DNA of 64,000 nt from Amborella trichopoda (GCF_000471905.2 NW_006497560.1:2282913-2346912); one strand, 5' to 3'; counted from the stretch's first letter, positions 11,341 through 23,554 are shown. Translations and numbers: made by a program. Notes: generated by a model not told the origin, from the sequence alone.

Positions 11341-11754
11341 AAATGGTTCCCACATACTGATACCTCAACTCATATGATAGGAGACCCAAGTGAACTACAA
11401 AACCTTCGCCCTTATAATGGTAGAGATACAGTCATCGTTGGCAATGGTGAGCAATTGCCTATTTCATATATTGATGATACAAATATTACTATTGGTTCTG
11501 GAAAATTTAATATTTCTAATGTTCTTTTGGTGTCAGAAATGAAAATTAATTTATTATTTATTATCCAGTCTAGAACAGATTTCTCTTGTATTTTTGAGTT
11601 CTCATCAAATGGCATATGGATTAAGAAAAGGAACAATGGAGGAACTCTAGCTAGTGGGAATAGAAAGGGTGGACATTATCCACTTGAGGATGTGAAGCAA
11701 GCTTTATTTTTCAATCAAAATAAAAGAACATTAGAAGATGTGTGGCATAAATGA
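11341..11754 (+). pseudogene. Copia-3 protease and GAG-pre-integrase remnant
   Basis: The protease active-site block WFPHTDTSTHM aligns with the plant copia consensus WxPDTGATHHM; the catalytic Asp has become His and the Gly is lost. A long open frame (11,374-11,754) follows with VIVGNGEQLPI, NVLLVSEMKINLL and the GAG-pre-integrase tail around LEDVWHK. The LPIS/NVLLVP pattern differs from that of Copia-1 and -2, so this element belongs to another copia lineage. Confidence 0.8.
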
Positions 11755-11879
11755 CTCAGACATCCTAAAAATAAAGTAGTTTATTACTTGAAATCTAAAT
11801 AGGTGATTATCGTTATTACATGAAATAAATTCCATTTTGTTTGTGCTAGTTGTGAATGGGGAAAAGTTGTGAACTCCCG

Positions 11880-12712
11880 TTTATTAGTACTGATAAGACC
11901 TCTACATAACCTCTTTTTAAGATTCATGTCAATTTATGGGGTCCTGCTCCGGTTTTATCTATCCAAATATATCACTTTTATGTGGTGTTTGTGGATGATT
12001 ACACTCGTTTTTCTTGGCTTTATCCTTTGAAAAAAAATTATATTTTTTTTCTTTACAACTGTGATATATCATTGGATGGTTGGAAGGATATTTGATAAAC
12101 GAATTCGAACTTTTCAATGTGATGGAGGTATTGAATTTGCTAAGAGATAATTCATTGCTCACCTTACTGAGAATGGAATTATGCAACAAATATCATGTTC
12201 GAGAACCACTAAACAAAATGGAAAAGCTGAAAGGAGGAATAAAAATATTTTAGAGTTGGGTCTTACAATAATGCTTCATGCAGGAATTCCTAAACGGTTT
12301 TGGGTTGAAGCTTTTCAAACGAAGTCTTTGTAATAAATAGAACTCTCTCGACCAATTTGCAAATGGATTCACCATAATCTTTGTTGCTTGGCAACCTATT
12401 AGCTTATTCTTCACTCCGAATTTTTGGGTTTCAGTGTTTTTTGTGCCTTTGATACTATGTTGTAGATTAATTTTGTCCCTATTCTCTTTCATGTGTATTT
12501 TTGGGTTAAAGTATTCAACATAAGGGTTACAGATGTCTACATCCACCTACATGGCGCCTCTATATCTCCAGACATGTTGTATTTGATGAAAAATCTTTTC
12601 CCATATGCTAATCCAAATTCTTTGTTTGATAACGCACATGTTGATGGGGATTTAACTACTTATGCAGAATGGTCAAAGTGTTACGAGTCTGACATATAAA
12701 ATTCTTCTTTTG
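11880..12712 (+). pseudogene. Copia-3 integrase remnant
   Basis: Core blocks are visible on the plus strand: DLWGPAP-like (NLWGPAPV), FVDDYTRFSWLYPL with the catalytic Asp, an EF/AKR stretch replacing FCxxxGI, and QNGKAERRNKNILELGLTIM with the catalytic Glu, then PKRFWVEAF. These are spread across three frames with several stops. Downstream, 12,540-12,700 resembles the RHVVFDE.SFP segment at the integrase-RT linker. The domain order again marks Ty1/copia. Confidence 0.82.
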
Positions 12713-13029
12713 ATTCATCGCCTCCACATAAACCACCCATAAAGGATGCCTAGGATGTGTCTGCTCCTCCAGTGGATTTGTCTCTCAATAATAACAATTC
12801 TCCAACTTCTCTTGTAGAGGAAGTTGCCACCGTTAGGACACCAATACAAGACATCCAAGATGCAGCACATACTTATGCTGATGAAAATACTGTCATCCAA
12901 GAATCCAACCAATATAATATTTCATGAGCCCCTCAGCGCCATCGTCATCACAGGGTCATAAGAACTCAAGAAGGTATTAAAAAACCTTGAATTCTGCTGT
13001 CCATGGTTGTAGTCTCAAATGTTTTTATT

Positions 13030-13145
13030 TTTTAAACAAACCCTTCAGAACCTAAGTCCATCAAGTCTACCTTACGTCATCTGGATTGGCAATGTGCAAT
13101 GGAAGAGGAAATTGAAGCCCTAGATGTTAACTCTAATTGGGAGTT
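13030..13145 (+). pseudogene. Copia-3 RT, 5' part, broken by insertion
   Basis: The plus strand reads EPKSIKSTLRHLDWQCAMEEE, then IEALDVNSNWEF, the conserved copia sequence just before the first RT block (W..AM..E..AL..N.TWELV). It is cut at 13,145 by the nested gypsy element. The frame resumes at 23,555 with DLVPYVSSMNVVGCDWVYK, so the two halves belong to one former gene about 10.4 kb apart. Confidence 0.9.
13141..13145. other. Left target-site duplication of nested gypsy
   Basis: The 5 bp GAGTT directly before the left LTR matches GATTT directly after the right LTR (23,555-23,559) at four of five positions. A 5-bp duplication is normal for gypsy integration; the mismatch is best read as later mutation. 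Confidence 0.65.
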
Positions 13146-16100
13146 TGTCACGACCCCGCCCCCGTTTCCATTACTGTGCTCGTCAGAGGGCGGTCGAGAG
13201 TAGGTCCGTGAACTGGAGGTAGCGAATGCCACTCAGGTCAAAGTGTGCTCATCGCTTTATTAATGAGGTAAACAAAGCAACCCATGGCAAGGAACTAAAA
13301 ATAAAGATTCAAAGAGGCAAAAGAACATCTAGAAATATAATTTCCATACACCAAAAATCCACTATGAAAATTCTTCCACAAATATTACAGCTCAGCTTGG
13401 GGCATCAAGGCCCAACAGTACAGGGGTTCCACCAAACACTATAACTAGGGCCAAACTGCCCATTAAAACATACAATGGGGGAGGGTGTCTTCGTCAGCTC
13501 TGAAACCCAACCGTCAACAGCTTCCACTACGCTGCGTCTTCCACCTGTGACAATTGCTCTACAGAGATGGAAAAATAATAAAATGAGCTGAACAACCAAG
13601 TACGTACGTCTAAATATTAAGCATCATTAATAAATCAATCACAGTATAAGTATCAGGCAAAATCAGGAATCCCACCAGTGCATCCATTACAGGCATCATT
13701 TCAAGTATCAAAATTCTCATTCGATCAATACAATAATCATCATTCACAATCACAGTGTATAGTTCAGAAAACCTTTCCCTAATAAATAACATCATGGTGC
13801 ATAACAATCATGCACTTCTCTTTCATCTATAACCGAACACGTTTCACAATAGACGTTCTCATCTTAACAAAGTATACTCTTGCTTTATCATAGAGCACCA
13901 TTCAATGTCACAATAAACAAATGGTCCGGTCAGGCCATACGGCCAAAACAAGTACCTCACTAGCATCAAGCTCATAAGTAGGCCCTGCAATAATCTCAAA
14001 GCAGACACCCCTCAATCTCAATATGGGACATGCGATACATACAAAGAAGGCCAAGGTTTCTCATAACACTAATCACATCAGTCACATAAATAGGCCCTGC
14101 AATACTCTCAAAGCAAACAACCATTAATATCAATCTTGGGCATGAAAAACACACTAGGCACGCCAAAGAATGCTCTTAGCATCCATCACATCAGTCGCAC
14201 TACCAATGGGTGACCCATTGCGTAGCGCTCAATATCACAATATCATAACAAAGGAGTACCCACTACCAATGGGTAGCCCATTGCGTAGTGGTCAATAAAA
14301 CAGTATCAGAACAAAATAGTCAAGCATTAATCTTTACTCGCACTCAGTTAGGACCCCATGATCGAAAATTCGAGTCTCATTAACGAGGTCTGAGTATCAT
14401 TCAGAATTATACAACTAACAAGTATGCTATGCCACTAGCATGTGGCATCCATCAGAAGAGAGCTATCTCATGGCATTTACACTTGTCAATTAACATTTAT
14501 GACTCGTAGTCTCATTCATGCAGCATGTATTACAGGGATATCACAGAGCATGCGCATTTATCAAATGATCGCTTATTGCAAGATTTCATAACACTATTCG
14601 TTCCGTTCCATGGCAGTAAATATGTAGCACTCATCATAAGGAAGCCATTCAATAACATTTAAGTTCATCAGCTATAATTCTCTACACTTGATACCTAAAA
14701 GCATCAGTGAATATTTCAACAAGTGAATATAATTGCATTTAATCCATAACTGTGACGCCCTCACAAGAAAAGGCACTATTTTGAAACAGTGGAGAGCTTT
14801 AGCGTGATTCAAAAGTTGATTTCGAAATAGACTCATTTAAGGCTCATATGAAAGTGAATTGAACGCATTTGAATAGAGTTTGAGTGCAAGACCGTTTACT
14901 TCTACAATAGGAACAAATCTAAAAATCTCCGCGTTATGTAACAATGACGTATCCCCTTTCTCGGAGGCATAACTCCCAATCTAGGGAGAATCTCAAAATG
15001 ATCAAAACATACAACTCTAAGTTTACACATAGATCTTTAAAATGGTGTAGTTTGAAGATATTTGGAGGACTTACGATAGGCATAAAGTAGGTGACAGTCG
15101 CTGGAATTTCCTGCAACTGTGGACAGTATTATACCCTCGCATTTTAGGGCATAACTCTTAATATATAGGGATTTTTAAAAATAGTGCAACACGCAACTTT
15201 AAGTACACCCATAGATCACTCAATTTTTAGTAGTTTGGAAGCATTCGGACTCTGTTTATTCTTTCAAAACTGGTGGCAACAGAGATATCTGTTGCTAAAT
15301 CTAGTGAAATCTGCTAACAGTAACATATATGCACAATTTAAAGCATAGCTCATCATTTATAAAGAATTTGGATAGGGTTAAAACGTAAACATCATAGTAG
15401 AAAAATGTATTTATCATATGGCGATGATTTGAGAACATTTGGATATCATTTGATAGGTCAAACGTTTTGTACGAAATGAGAAACCATCCAAGAGTTTCTT
15501 GCAACCTCTTAAAAGTGACATACCCACACGTTTTGCAGCATTATTTCAAATACATAGCGAATTTGAAGATGAAGTACAAATAAAAGTTGAAATTGGTAAT
15601 CATATCATTCATTCAAAACCAGTTTGGGTCCATTTGGATACCGTATGGCCACTGAAGAGTCTGATGCAAGAACTAGTACAGTTCTCTATATTTGCCTTCT
15701 CAAGTTTAACATACATTCGAGAACATTCAACACAATATAAACTAAAGGAAATCATGATCCAAAACCAAGTTCATATTGAACTATTCCCACAAGTGAACTA
15801 ATTCACACATTTCCACCGCAAATAGATTGATGTATAGGGCTCAATCGATCATAACATCTGAGATTTCAAGCTCAACACAATGCATCCATGCTCATACATT
15901 TCATCCTATCATTTTCCCCCATCTTCAACACTTTGCATAAATCCCTAAACTTTATTGATGCATAATAGCTAGACTCACTTACTTGATGTCCACGGTGCTC
16001 CTAAACTCCATGCACAGACCACTTCAACCTTCTTGGCAAGGCTTCCCAACTGCAGCAGCAAAAAGGGTTCTCTCTTGGGCTCTAGAGAGAGAAAGTTGGG

Positions 16101-16649
16101 AGAAGAAGGAGGGAGATGAGCAAAAATGGCAGAGGGGTGAAGAAGAGTGGGGTTCAGGTACCTTCGGGTAGGTGGGGTTCACTATTGTTGACAGGGTAGG
16201 TGAGGGTCCATGTGGCTGACATGCACGGCTCTGACAAAAGTTGACCGAACACACACGGCGTTACACTCTTTCCATGAACGGCGCTACTCACTCACAGGGA
16301 TGCTCTCCCGTCTCACAGACGGTGCTAGATCACAGTTGGCGATGGATCCTTTTACACGCTCGGCGATGCTCCAATCGGTGTTGGGTTCTTCACAGCCGGT
16401 GCTAGGCTTCCTCCCCTCTTACACAGCTGGTGCTATGCCTTCTTACACATCTGGTGCTACGCCTTCTTACCTAATCGGCGATACTCCTTCTTACACAGCC
16501 GGTGGTACGCCTTCTTACACTACCTATGATATGCCTTCTTACACAACTGGTGATATGCCTTCTTACACAACTGGCACTACGCTTGTGTTTCCTTCTCTTA
16601 TCACTTTTGTCGTGAGTGTCTTTAGTTCAGAAAAGTTGCGGTCCGTACA
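13146..16649 (-). mobile_element. Left (3') LTR of nested gypsy
   Basis: Begins TGTCACGACCCC and ends GTCCGTACA, about 3,504 bp. It matches the right LTR along its length, including ATGGGTGACCCATTG-type inverted motifs near 14,205 and 14,265, CTCAAAGCA-rich degenerate repeats near 13,920-14,170, and a 24-bp minisatellite near its right end (the U3 start, since the element is on the minus strand). A purine tract (minus strand) adjoins at 16,650. Short open frames within it have no known domain. Confidence 0.92.
16403..16580. repeat. 24-bp minisatellite in U3 of left LTR
   Basis: About seven imperfect copies of a CCTTCTTACACAGCCGGTG-type unit with strict 24-bp period. Read on the plus strand (antisense to the element) it stays open and gives an eight-residue repeat of the type PSYTAGDT within a 156-codon frame at 16,210-16,680. 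There is no other evidence that it is translated. Confidence 0.8.
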
Positions 16650-16665
16650 TCACCCCCCCTTAAAA
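16650..16665 (-). other. Polypurine tract of nested gypsy
   Basis: The minus strand reads TTTTTAAGGGGGGGTGA up to the LTR start TGTACGG, a G-rich tract in the right place for plus-strand priming. Confidence 0.8.
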
Positions 16666-17059
16666 AGGATTTTGTTTTAAAAGTCGTACATATGAACCCC
16701 AACAATTGTGGGAGGGTACCCACACATCCACTAATGTCTCATCCAACTATAAATAGTCTTATCTTCAGTATTTCATAGTTCATGCTTCACATTTCGCACA
16801 CAATGTCATGCCTTAACCATCCAGATACCTTAGCAATACAGACACCCTATTAACCCAACCAGCTAACATTATCAGGTTGACACACACAATTCAAATCAAG
16901 CCATTCAACTCTAATCAATCTCAACCAGTTCAGCCACTACCAACTGGCTATTGGTATCAGTCTCTAAATAAGGTCCAACGATACTCACAAAGCGGCACCT
17001 TACAAGTATCAATCATACAATACACTCAAAATACATACCACAGAATCATAGTCACAAAA

Positions 17060-18640
17060 CTAGGCCCTACAATACGCTCAAAGCATGCCAATCAATCACA
17101 TATCACAATATGGCCATGCAATATGCTCATAGCATGCCAATCAATCACATATCATAGTATAGCCATGCAATATGCTCAAAGCATGCCAATCAATCACATA
17201 TCACAGTATGGCCATACAATATGCTCAAAGCATGCCAATTAATCACATATCACAGTATGGCCACGCAATATGCTCAAAGTATGCCAATCAATCACATATT
17301 AGAGTATGGCCATGCAATACGCTCAAAGCATGCCAGTCAATCACATATCATAGTATGGCCATGTAATATGCTCAAAGCATGCCAATCAATCACATATTAC
17401 AGTATGCCCATGCAGTACGCTCAAAGCATGCCAATCAATCACATATCACAGTATGGTCATGCAATACGCTCAAAGCATGCCAATCAATCACATATCACAG
17501 TATGGCCATACGATACGTTCAAAGCGTGCTAATCACTCACATATCACAGTATGGTCATACAATATGCTCAAAGCATGCCAATCAATCACATATCATAGTA
17601 TGGCCATGTAATACGTTCAAAGCATGCCAATCAATCACATATCACAAGATGGTCAAGTAATACGCTGAAAGCAAGCCAATCAATCACATATCATAGTATA
17701 GTCATGCAATACGCTCAAAGCATGCACCACAAAATCACAAGGTCAAGTCCTACAATACGCTCAAAGTAGGCACCTTAATACAATCACAAGATTAGGTCCA
17801 GCATTACGCCCAAAGCAAGTACTTCATCACAATTATCGTATCAGGTCTTGCAATACGCTCAAAGCAGGCACCTTACAAGCATCAGTCATAGTCATGCAGT
17901 ACGCTCAAAGCATGCTAATTAATTACAATGTCGGGCCCTACGATATGCTCAAAGCATGCCAAACAATCACATATCACAGTATGGCTATGCAATACGCTCA
18001 AAGCATGCCAATCAATCACATATCACAATATGATAATGCAATACGCACAAAGCTTGTCAATCAATCACATATCATAGTGTGGTCATGCAATACGGTCAAA
18101 GCATGCACTACAAAATCACAAGGTTAGGTCCTACAATACGCTCAAAGTAGGCACCTTAGTATAATCACAAGATCAGGTCCTGTAATACACCCAAAGCAGG
18201 TACCTCATCACAATCACAATATCAGGTCCTGCAATACGCTCAAAGCAGACCCCTTACAAGCATTGGTCATGGTCATGCAATGCACTCAAAGCATGTGAAT
18301 CAATCACAAAGCTGGGCCCTACAATACGGTCAAAGTAGGCACCATGGTACAATGACAAAGCCAAGCCCTGCAACACTCTCAAAAGAAGCACCTCGCTATT
18401 ATCCATCACATAGTCAGGCCCTACAATACGTTCAAAGTAGGCGCCTTATCAATCACATATCACAGTATGGTCATCCAATACGCTCAAAGCATGCACCACA
18501 GAATCACAAGGTTAGGTACTACAATACTCTCTGAGTAGGCACCTTAGTACAATCACATGGTTAGAAAGTCAGGTCCTGCAATACGCTCAAAGTAGGCATC
18601 TCACCAAAATTAACTAGGGTCATGCAATGCACCCAAAGCA
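17060..18640. repeat. 49-bp tandem array inside nested gypsy
   Basis: The unit contains CATGCCAATCAATCACATAT, a CACAGTATGGCCATGCAATA block, then CGCTCAAAG. CTCAAAG recurs at exactly 49-bp steps (for example 17,224 and 17,273), and the array is most regular between about 17,090 and 17,700. From about 17,740 to 18,640 the units are more varied, mixing in ACAAGGTCAGGTCC- and GCAGGCACCTTA-type monomers. Because 49 is not a multiple of three, all three frames stay open for some distance, giving repetitive non-coding open frames. The array occupies the place where pol would lie (3' of gag). Confidence 0.92.
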
Positions 18641-18901
18641 TGCCCCAATAAACAGTTTAGCACTCGCTAGATTCATACCATGTTTCATACATCACATTTC
18701 CCTCATCGTAAGATTGACCACATAGTCATCATACAAAAAGGATCTCAAAGGATCCCCCAAATTAGTTGCACACAATTTAAGCAAAGTCAGACAGTAAACT
18801 TTCAAATTCTATTATATATGGCAAAATATGGTGTTACAATAATAGTAAGAGGAAACAAGGTCCAACGACATTTGGATTTCACATTATAATTAAAACACAT
18901 T

Positions 18902-19899
18902 CTAGTTCTCCGAAGTTGAGGCCTTAACTCCTTCCTTGTCGAGTGCAAAGACCCGACCTTGAGTCTTGGGTTTGGGCTCGTTCTTTAATGTTAGGCAGTC
19001 TCTAATCATGTGGCTCGACTTGCCATAGTTGTAACATGCTTTTGTCTTTAGCCAGCACTTGGAAGCCACATGGCCCCGCTTCCCACAAGAGGTACAATGT
19101 ATGAGCTGGCTTTGCATGACGTCGCCCTGGGAGGTCTTTTCGGCCTTGTCATTCCTTCGACTTCCCTGCTCTTGTGGACCCCCAAAGGGCATAGGTCATG
19201 TCCTTTGCTTCTCCTTCCTCAGTCGATATTCATCACAGTCTTTTTTTACCCTCCTAGCCAAGTCCACCAATTGAGAGAAGGCCTTGAGATTGGCGAACAA
19301 ATTCTCCCTCTGATATCGGGCCGCAAACCTCTCTCAAACTTGCTTTTCTTCCCAGCCTCTGTGTCGATGATATGCGGCGCATATTGGGATAACTCTAAAA
19401 AATTTTCCACATACTAATCAACGGTTAGATTCCCTTACTGGAACTCTATGAATTCAACCTCCTGTCTTTCCTTTACTGATTCAGGGAAATATTTCTCATT
19501 GAAAGCCTCAAAAAATCCTTCCCAAGTAGGTACACTCTCATTCTCTTCCCAGACCTACTAAACCGGATGCCACCAATGTTCGGCGTCCCCTTCTAGCATG
19601 TAGGCACCCAGTCTCAACTTCTGTCCATCTGAGCATTGTAGGACTCTAAATATCTTTTCCACTTGCATTAACCATCTCTTCGCTTTCTCTACACTTCCCT
19701 GCCCTAAGAAAGTTAGGGGTGCCATCCTCTTCAACCTCTACATTAGGTTACTATCATTTTCTTATGGGGTAAGGGTGGATAGGGCTGACATCGACTCTTT
19801 CATTATTTGAGTCATGGCTCCCAAAGTTCTACAAAATTTGCTGAGGGATTTATTGTTATAGTCGCTAGAACTCACATGTAAGCCACGAGCTCTCGGCAT
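18902..19899 (-). pseudogene. Nested gypsy gag remnant
   Basis: An ATG at 19,897-19,899 (MPRARGLHVSSSD) opens a gag about 110 bp from the PBS. The capsid blocks follow: EKIFRVLQCSDGQKL, LEGDAEHWW, SVPTWEGFFEAFNEKYFP, VEFIEFQ.GNLTVD.Y and KFERGLRPDI, matching the Retrotrans_gag pattern WW......W..F...F...YFP. At the C-terminus are a CX2CX4HX4C knuckle (CTSCGKRGHVASKC, about 19,060-19,100) and a second one whose middle Cys is Tyr (CYNYGKSSHMIRDC). A few in-frame stops and a shift near 19,290 make it non-functional. Spacing is close to a full-length gag of about 330 residues. Confidence 0.88.
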
Positions 19900-19991
19900 C
19901 TTCAACCTAGTCACAAGAACACCCAGTCACTACTCTATCCTAAAACCACTCTAAGGACATTCCTAAAAACTCCTTAAGCCAAGGAACCTAT

Positions 19992-20010
19992 CCTGAAAGC
20001 TCTGATACCA
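19992..20010 (-). other. PBS of nested gypsy (tRNA-iMet)
   Basis: The minus strand reads TGGTATCAGAGCTTTCAGG, whose first 12 bases are a perfect complement to the initiator tRNA-Met 3' end. It lies three bases from the LTR boundary at 20,014 and fixes the orientation of the element. Confidence 0.92.
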
Positions 20011-20013
20011 TAC

Positions 20014-23000
20014 TGTCACGACCCCACCCCGTCCCCTTTACCGTGCTCGTTGGAGGGCGGTCAAGAGCGGGTCTATGAACCGGAGGTAGCGAATGCCACT
20101 CATGTCAGAGTGCGCTCATCGCTTTATTAATGTGGTAATCAAAGTAACCCATGGCAAGGAACTAAAAATAAAGATTCAAAGAGGCAAAAGAACATCCAGA
20201 AATAGAATTCCCATACACCAAAAATCCACTATGAAAATTCTTCCACAAATATTACAGCTCAGCTTGGGGTATTAGGGCCCAACAGTACAGGGGTTTCACC
20301 AAAGACTATAACTAGGGCTAAACTGCCTACAAAAACATACAATGGGGGAGGATGTCTTCATGGGCTTCGAATCCCAACCGTCAATAGCTTCCACTATGCC
20401 GTGTCTTCCACCTATGACTATTGCTTCATAGAGATTGTAAAATAATAGAATAAGCTCCAGTAAGTAAGTCTAGATATTAAGCATCATTAATAAATCCATC
20501 ACAGTCTAAGTATTAGGCAAAATCAGGAATCCCATCTGTGCATCCATTACAAGCATCATTTCAGGTACCAGAATTCTCATTTGATCAATACAATAATCAT
20601 CATTCACATTCACAGTGCAAATAACAAATATCATAAGAAGTAATAGTTCAGAAAACCTTTCCTTAATAAATACCATCATGGTGCATAACAATCATGTACT
20701 TCGCATTATCACTTATTCATTTATAACCGAACACGTTTCACAGTAGGTGTTCTCGTGTTAACAAAGTATACTCTTTCTTTATCATAGATGATCATTTCAT
20801 GTCACAATAAACAGATGGGGCAATATGCCCAAAGCAAGCACCTCACAAGCATCAATCACATAAGTAGGCCCTGCAATACTCTCAAAGCAGGTATCCCCCA
20901 ATCTCAATTAGGGCCATGTGATACACACAAAGTATGCCAAGGTTTCTCATAATACTAATCACATCAGTCACATAAATATGCCTGCAACAGTCTCAAAGCA
21001 AAAAGCCATTCATATCAATCTTGGGCATGCAAAACACAATAGGCATGCCAAAGAATGCTCATAGCATCCAACACATCAATTGCACTACCAATGGGTGACC
21101 CATTGCATAACACTCAATATAGCAGTATCATAGCAGAATTGTACCTACCACCAATGGGTGGCCCACTGCATAGTGCTCAATATAACACTATAAAAACAAA
21201 ATATTCAAGCATTAATCTTTAATCACACTTAGTCAGTACCCCGTGACCAATAATTCTGGTCTCATTAACGAGATCCGAGTATCATTCAGAATTATACAAC
21301 TAACAAATACGTCAGAATTATACAACTAACAAGTACACTATGCCACTAGCATGTGGCATCCATTACAAGACAACTATCTCATGGAATTTACACTTGTCAA
21401 TTAACATTTATGACTTGTAGTCTCATTCACGCAACATGTATTGCAGAGATATCACAGAGCATGCACATTTATCAAATTATCGCTTATTGCACGATTTCAT
21501 AGCATTATTCATACCGTTCCATGGTAGTAAATATGTTGCATTCATCACAAGGAGGCCATTCAATAACATTTAGGTTCATCAATTATCATTCTCTACACTT
21601 GTTAACTAAAAACATCAGTGAATCGTTCGACAAGTGAATATAATTCCATTTCATCCATAACTGTGACTCCCTCACAGGAAATGGCTCTATTTTCAAACAG
21701 TGCAGAGATTTAGTGTGATTCAAAAGTTGATTTCGAAATAGACTCACTAAAGGCCCATCTGAAAGTGAATTGAACGCATTTGAAGAGAGTTTGAGTGCAT
21801 GACCATTTATTCTACAATAGGAACAAATCTAAAAATCACTGCGTTATGTAGTAGTGACATACCCCCTTTCTTGGAGGAATAACTCCCAATCTAGGGGGAA
21901 TCTCAGAATGATCAAAACATACAACTCTAAGTTTACACATAGATATTTAAAATGACAATAGTTTTAAGATATTTGGACGACATTCGATAGGTCAAAAGCT
22001 CGGCACAAATAGGTGACAGTCGCTGAAATTTCTTGCAACTGTTGACAATACTATACCCTCACATTTTAGGGCATAACTCTCAATCTACATGGAGTTTTGA
22101 AAAGAGTTCAATCTCAAGCAGCAGTGGTTTGGAAGCCTTTAGATGTTGTTTGGTTAGTCAAAACTGGTGACAACAGAGGTATCTGCTATGAAATCTTGTG
22201 AAATATACTAACAGTGACATATATAGACAATTTTAAGCATAGCTCATCATTTATGAAGAATTTGGACAGGGCTAAAACATAAACATCATAATAGACACCT
22301 GTATATATCAAATGGAGTTAATTTGAGAACATTTGGATATCATTTGATAGGCCAAAAGTTTCGTACTAAAAGTGAAACCGTCTTGGAATTTTCTGCATCA
22401 TCTTAACAGTGATATACCCACACATTTTGGAGCATAATTTTAAATACATAGGCAATTTTAAGATGATGTAAAAATAAAAGTTGAAATATATAATCATATC
22501 ATCCATTCAAAACCCATTTGGGTCCGTTTGCATGCCGTTTGGCCATTGAAACATGTGATGTAAGAACCATCACAGTTCTGGAAATTTTCCTTCTCAAGTT
22601 TAACATACATTCAAGAACATTCAATGCAATATAAACCAAAGAAAATCTTGATGCAAAACCAAGTTCATATTAAACTATTCCCACAAGTGAACTACTTCAC
22701 ACTTTTCCACCACAAATAGAATGATATATAGGGCTCAATCGATCATGGTATCTGAGATTTCAAGTTCTCACAATGCATCCAAGCTCATACATTCCATCAT
22801 AAATCCCTAAAATTTATTGATGCATAATAGCTAGGCTCACTTACTTGATGTCCACGGTGCTCCTAAACTCCACACACAGACCACTTCACCCTTCTTAGCA
22901 AGGCTCCCCAACGACAGCAGAAAAAGCGTTCTCCCTTGGGCTCGAGAGAGAGAAAGTTGGGAGAAGAAGGAGGGAGATGAGCAAAAATGGCGGATGGGTG

Positions 23001-23554
23001 AAGAAGAGTGGGGGTTCAAGTATCCGTGGGTAGGTGGGGTTCTCTATTGCTGATAGGGTAGGTGAGGGTCCACATGGCTAGTATACACGGCTCTAATAAG
23101 GGCGGCATTGACAATTGTACAAGTTAACCAAACACACGGTGTTACGCTCTTTCCATGAACGACGCTACTCACTTGCAGTGATGCTTTCCCATCTCACAAA
23201 CGCCGCTGGATCACAGCCGACGATGGGTCCTTATACACGCACGGTGATGCTCCAATCGGCGTTGAGTTCTTCACAGTCGGTGCTAGGCTTCCTTCCCTTT
23301 TAATTAGCCGGCGCTATGCCTTCTTACACAGCCGGCACTATGTCTTCTTACACAGTCGGCGATACACGTTCTTACACAGCCAGCGATACGCATTCTTACA
23401 TAGCCGGTGATACTCCTTCTTACACAGTCGATAATACACCTTCTTACACAACAGACGATACGCCTTCTTACACTGCTGGTGCTATGCCTGTGTTTCCTTC
23501 TCTTATCTCTTTTGTCGTGAGCGTCTTAAGTCCAGAAAAGTTGTGGTCCTTACA
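20014..23554 (-). mobile_element. Right (5') LTR of nested gypsy
   Basis: Begins TGTCACGACCCC and ends GTCCTTACA, about 3,541 bp. It pairs with the left LTR over its full length, with many substitutions and indels. Seen differences include about 20 extra bases near 20,625-20,645, a 26-bp local duplication near 21,289-21,340 (CAGAATTATACAACTAACAA repeated) absent from the left LTR, and loss of some sequence near 22,800. The divergence shows the insertion is not recent. Confidence 0.92.
23285..23495. repeat. 24-bp minisatellite in U3 of right LTR
   Basis: Counterpart of the array at 16,403-16,580, here with eight or more units. The plus-strand frame at 23,316-23,561 again stays open with an eight-residue period (PSYTVGDT-type). 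Confidence 0.8.

Larger units (their letters stand above)
13146..23554 (-). mobile_element. Nested gag-only Ty3/gypsy element, 10.4 kb
   Basis: Complete element with two long LTRs, PPT beside the left LTR and tRNA-iMet PBS beside the right LTR, hence minus strand. The internal part (16,650-20,013) is only 3.36 kb. It holds a gag remnant and a large 49-bp tandem array; no protease, RT, RNase H or integrase block was recognised in any frame. It sits inside the Copia-3 RT with an imperfect 5-bp target duplication, so it arrived later than Copia-3. It would have needed pol proteins from a related autonomous element. The gag resembles Del/Tekay-type gypsy elements; that lineage call is by eye. Confidence 0.85.

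Noticed and set aside
16877..18534. Several plus-strand open frames of 64-121 codons over the array
   Set aside because: They are translations of the same 49-bp repeat in successive frames and carry no domain.
17060..18640. CRISPR-like regular repeats
   Set aside because: The units are contiguous 49-bp tandem copies without unique spacers, inside a plant retroelement; the same holds for the 40-, 45- and 48-bp arrays.
19992..20010. tRNA-Met gene fragment
   Set aside because: The match is limited to the 3' end complement next to an LTR, so it is a primer binding site; the same applies at 36,273.
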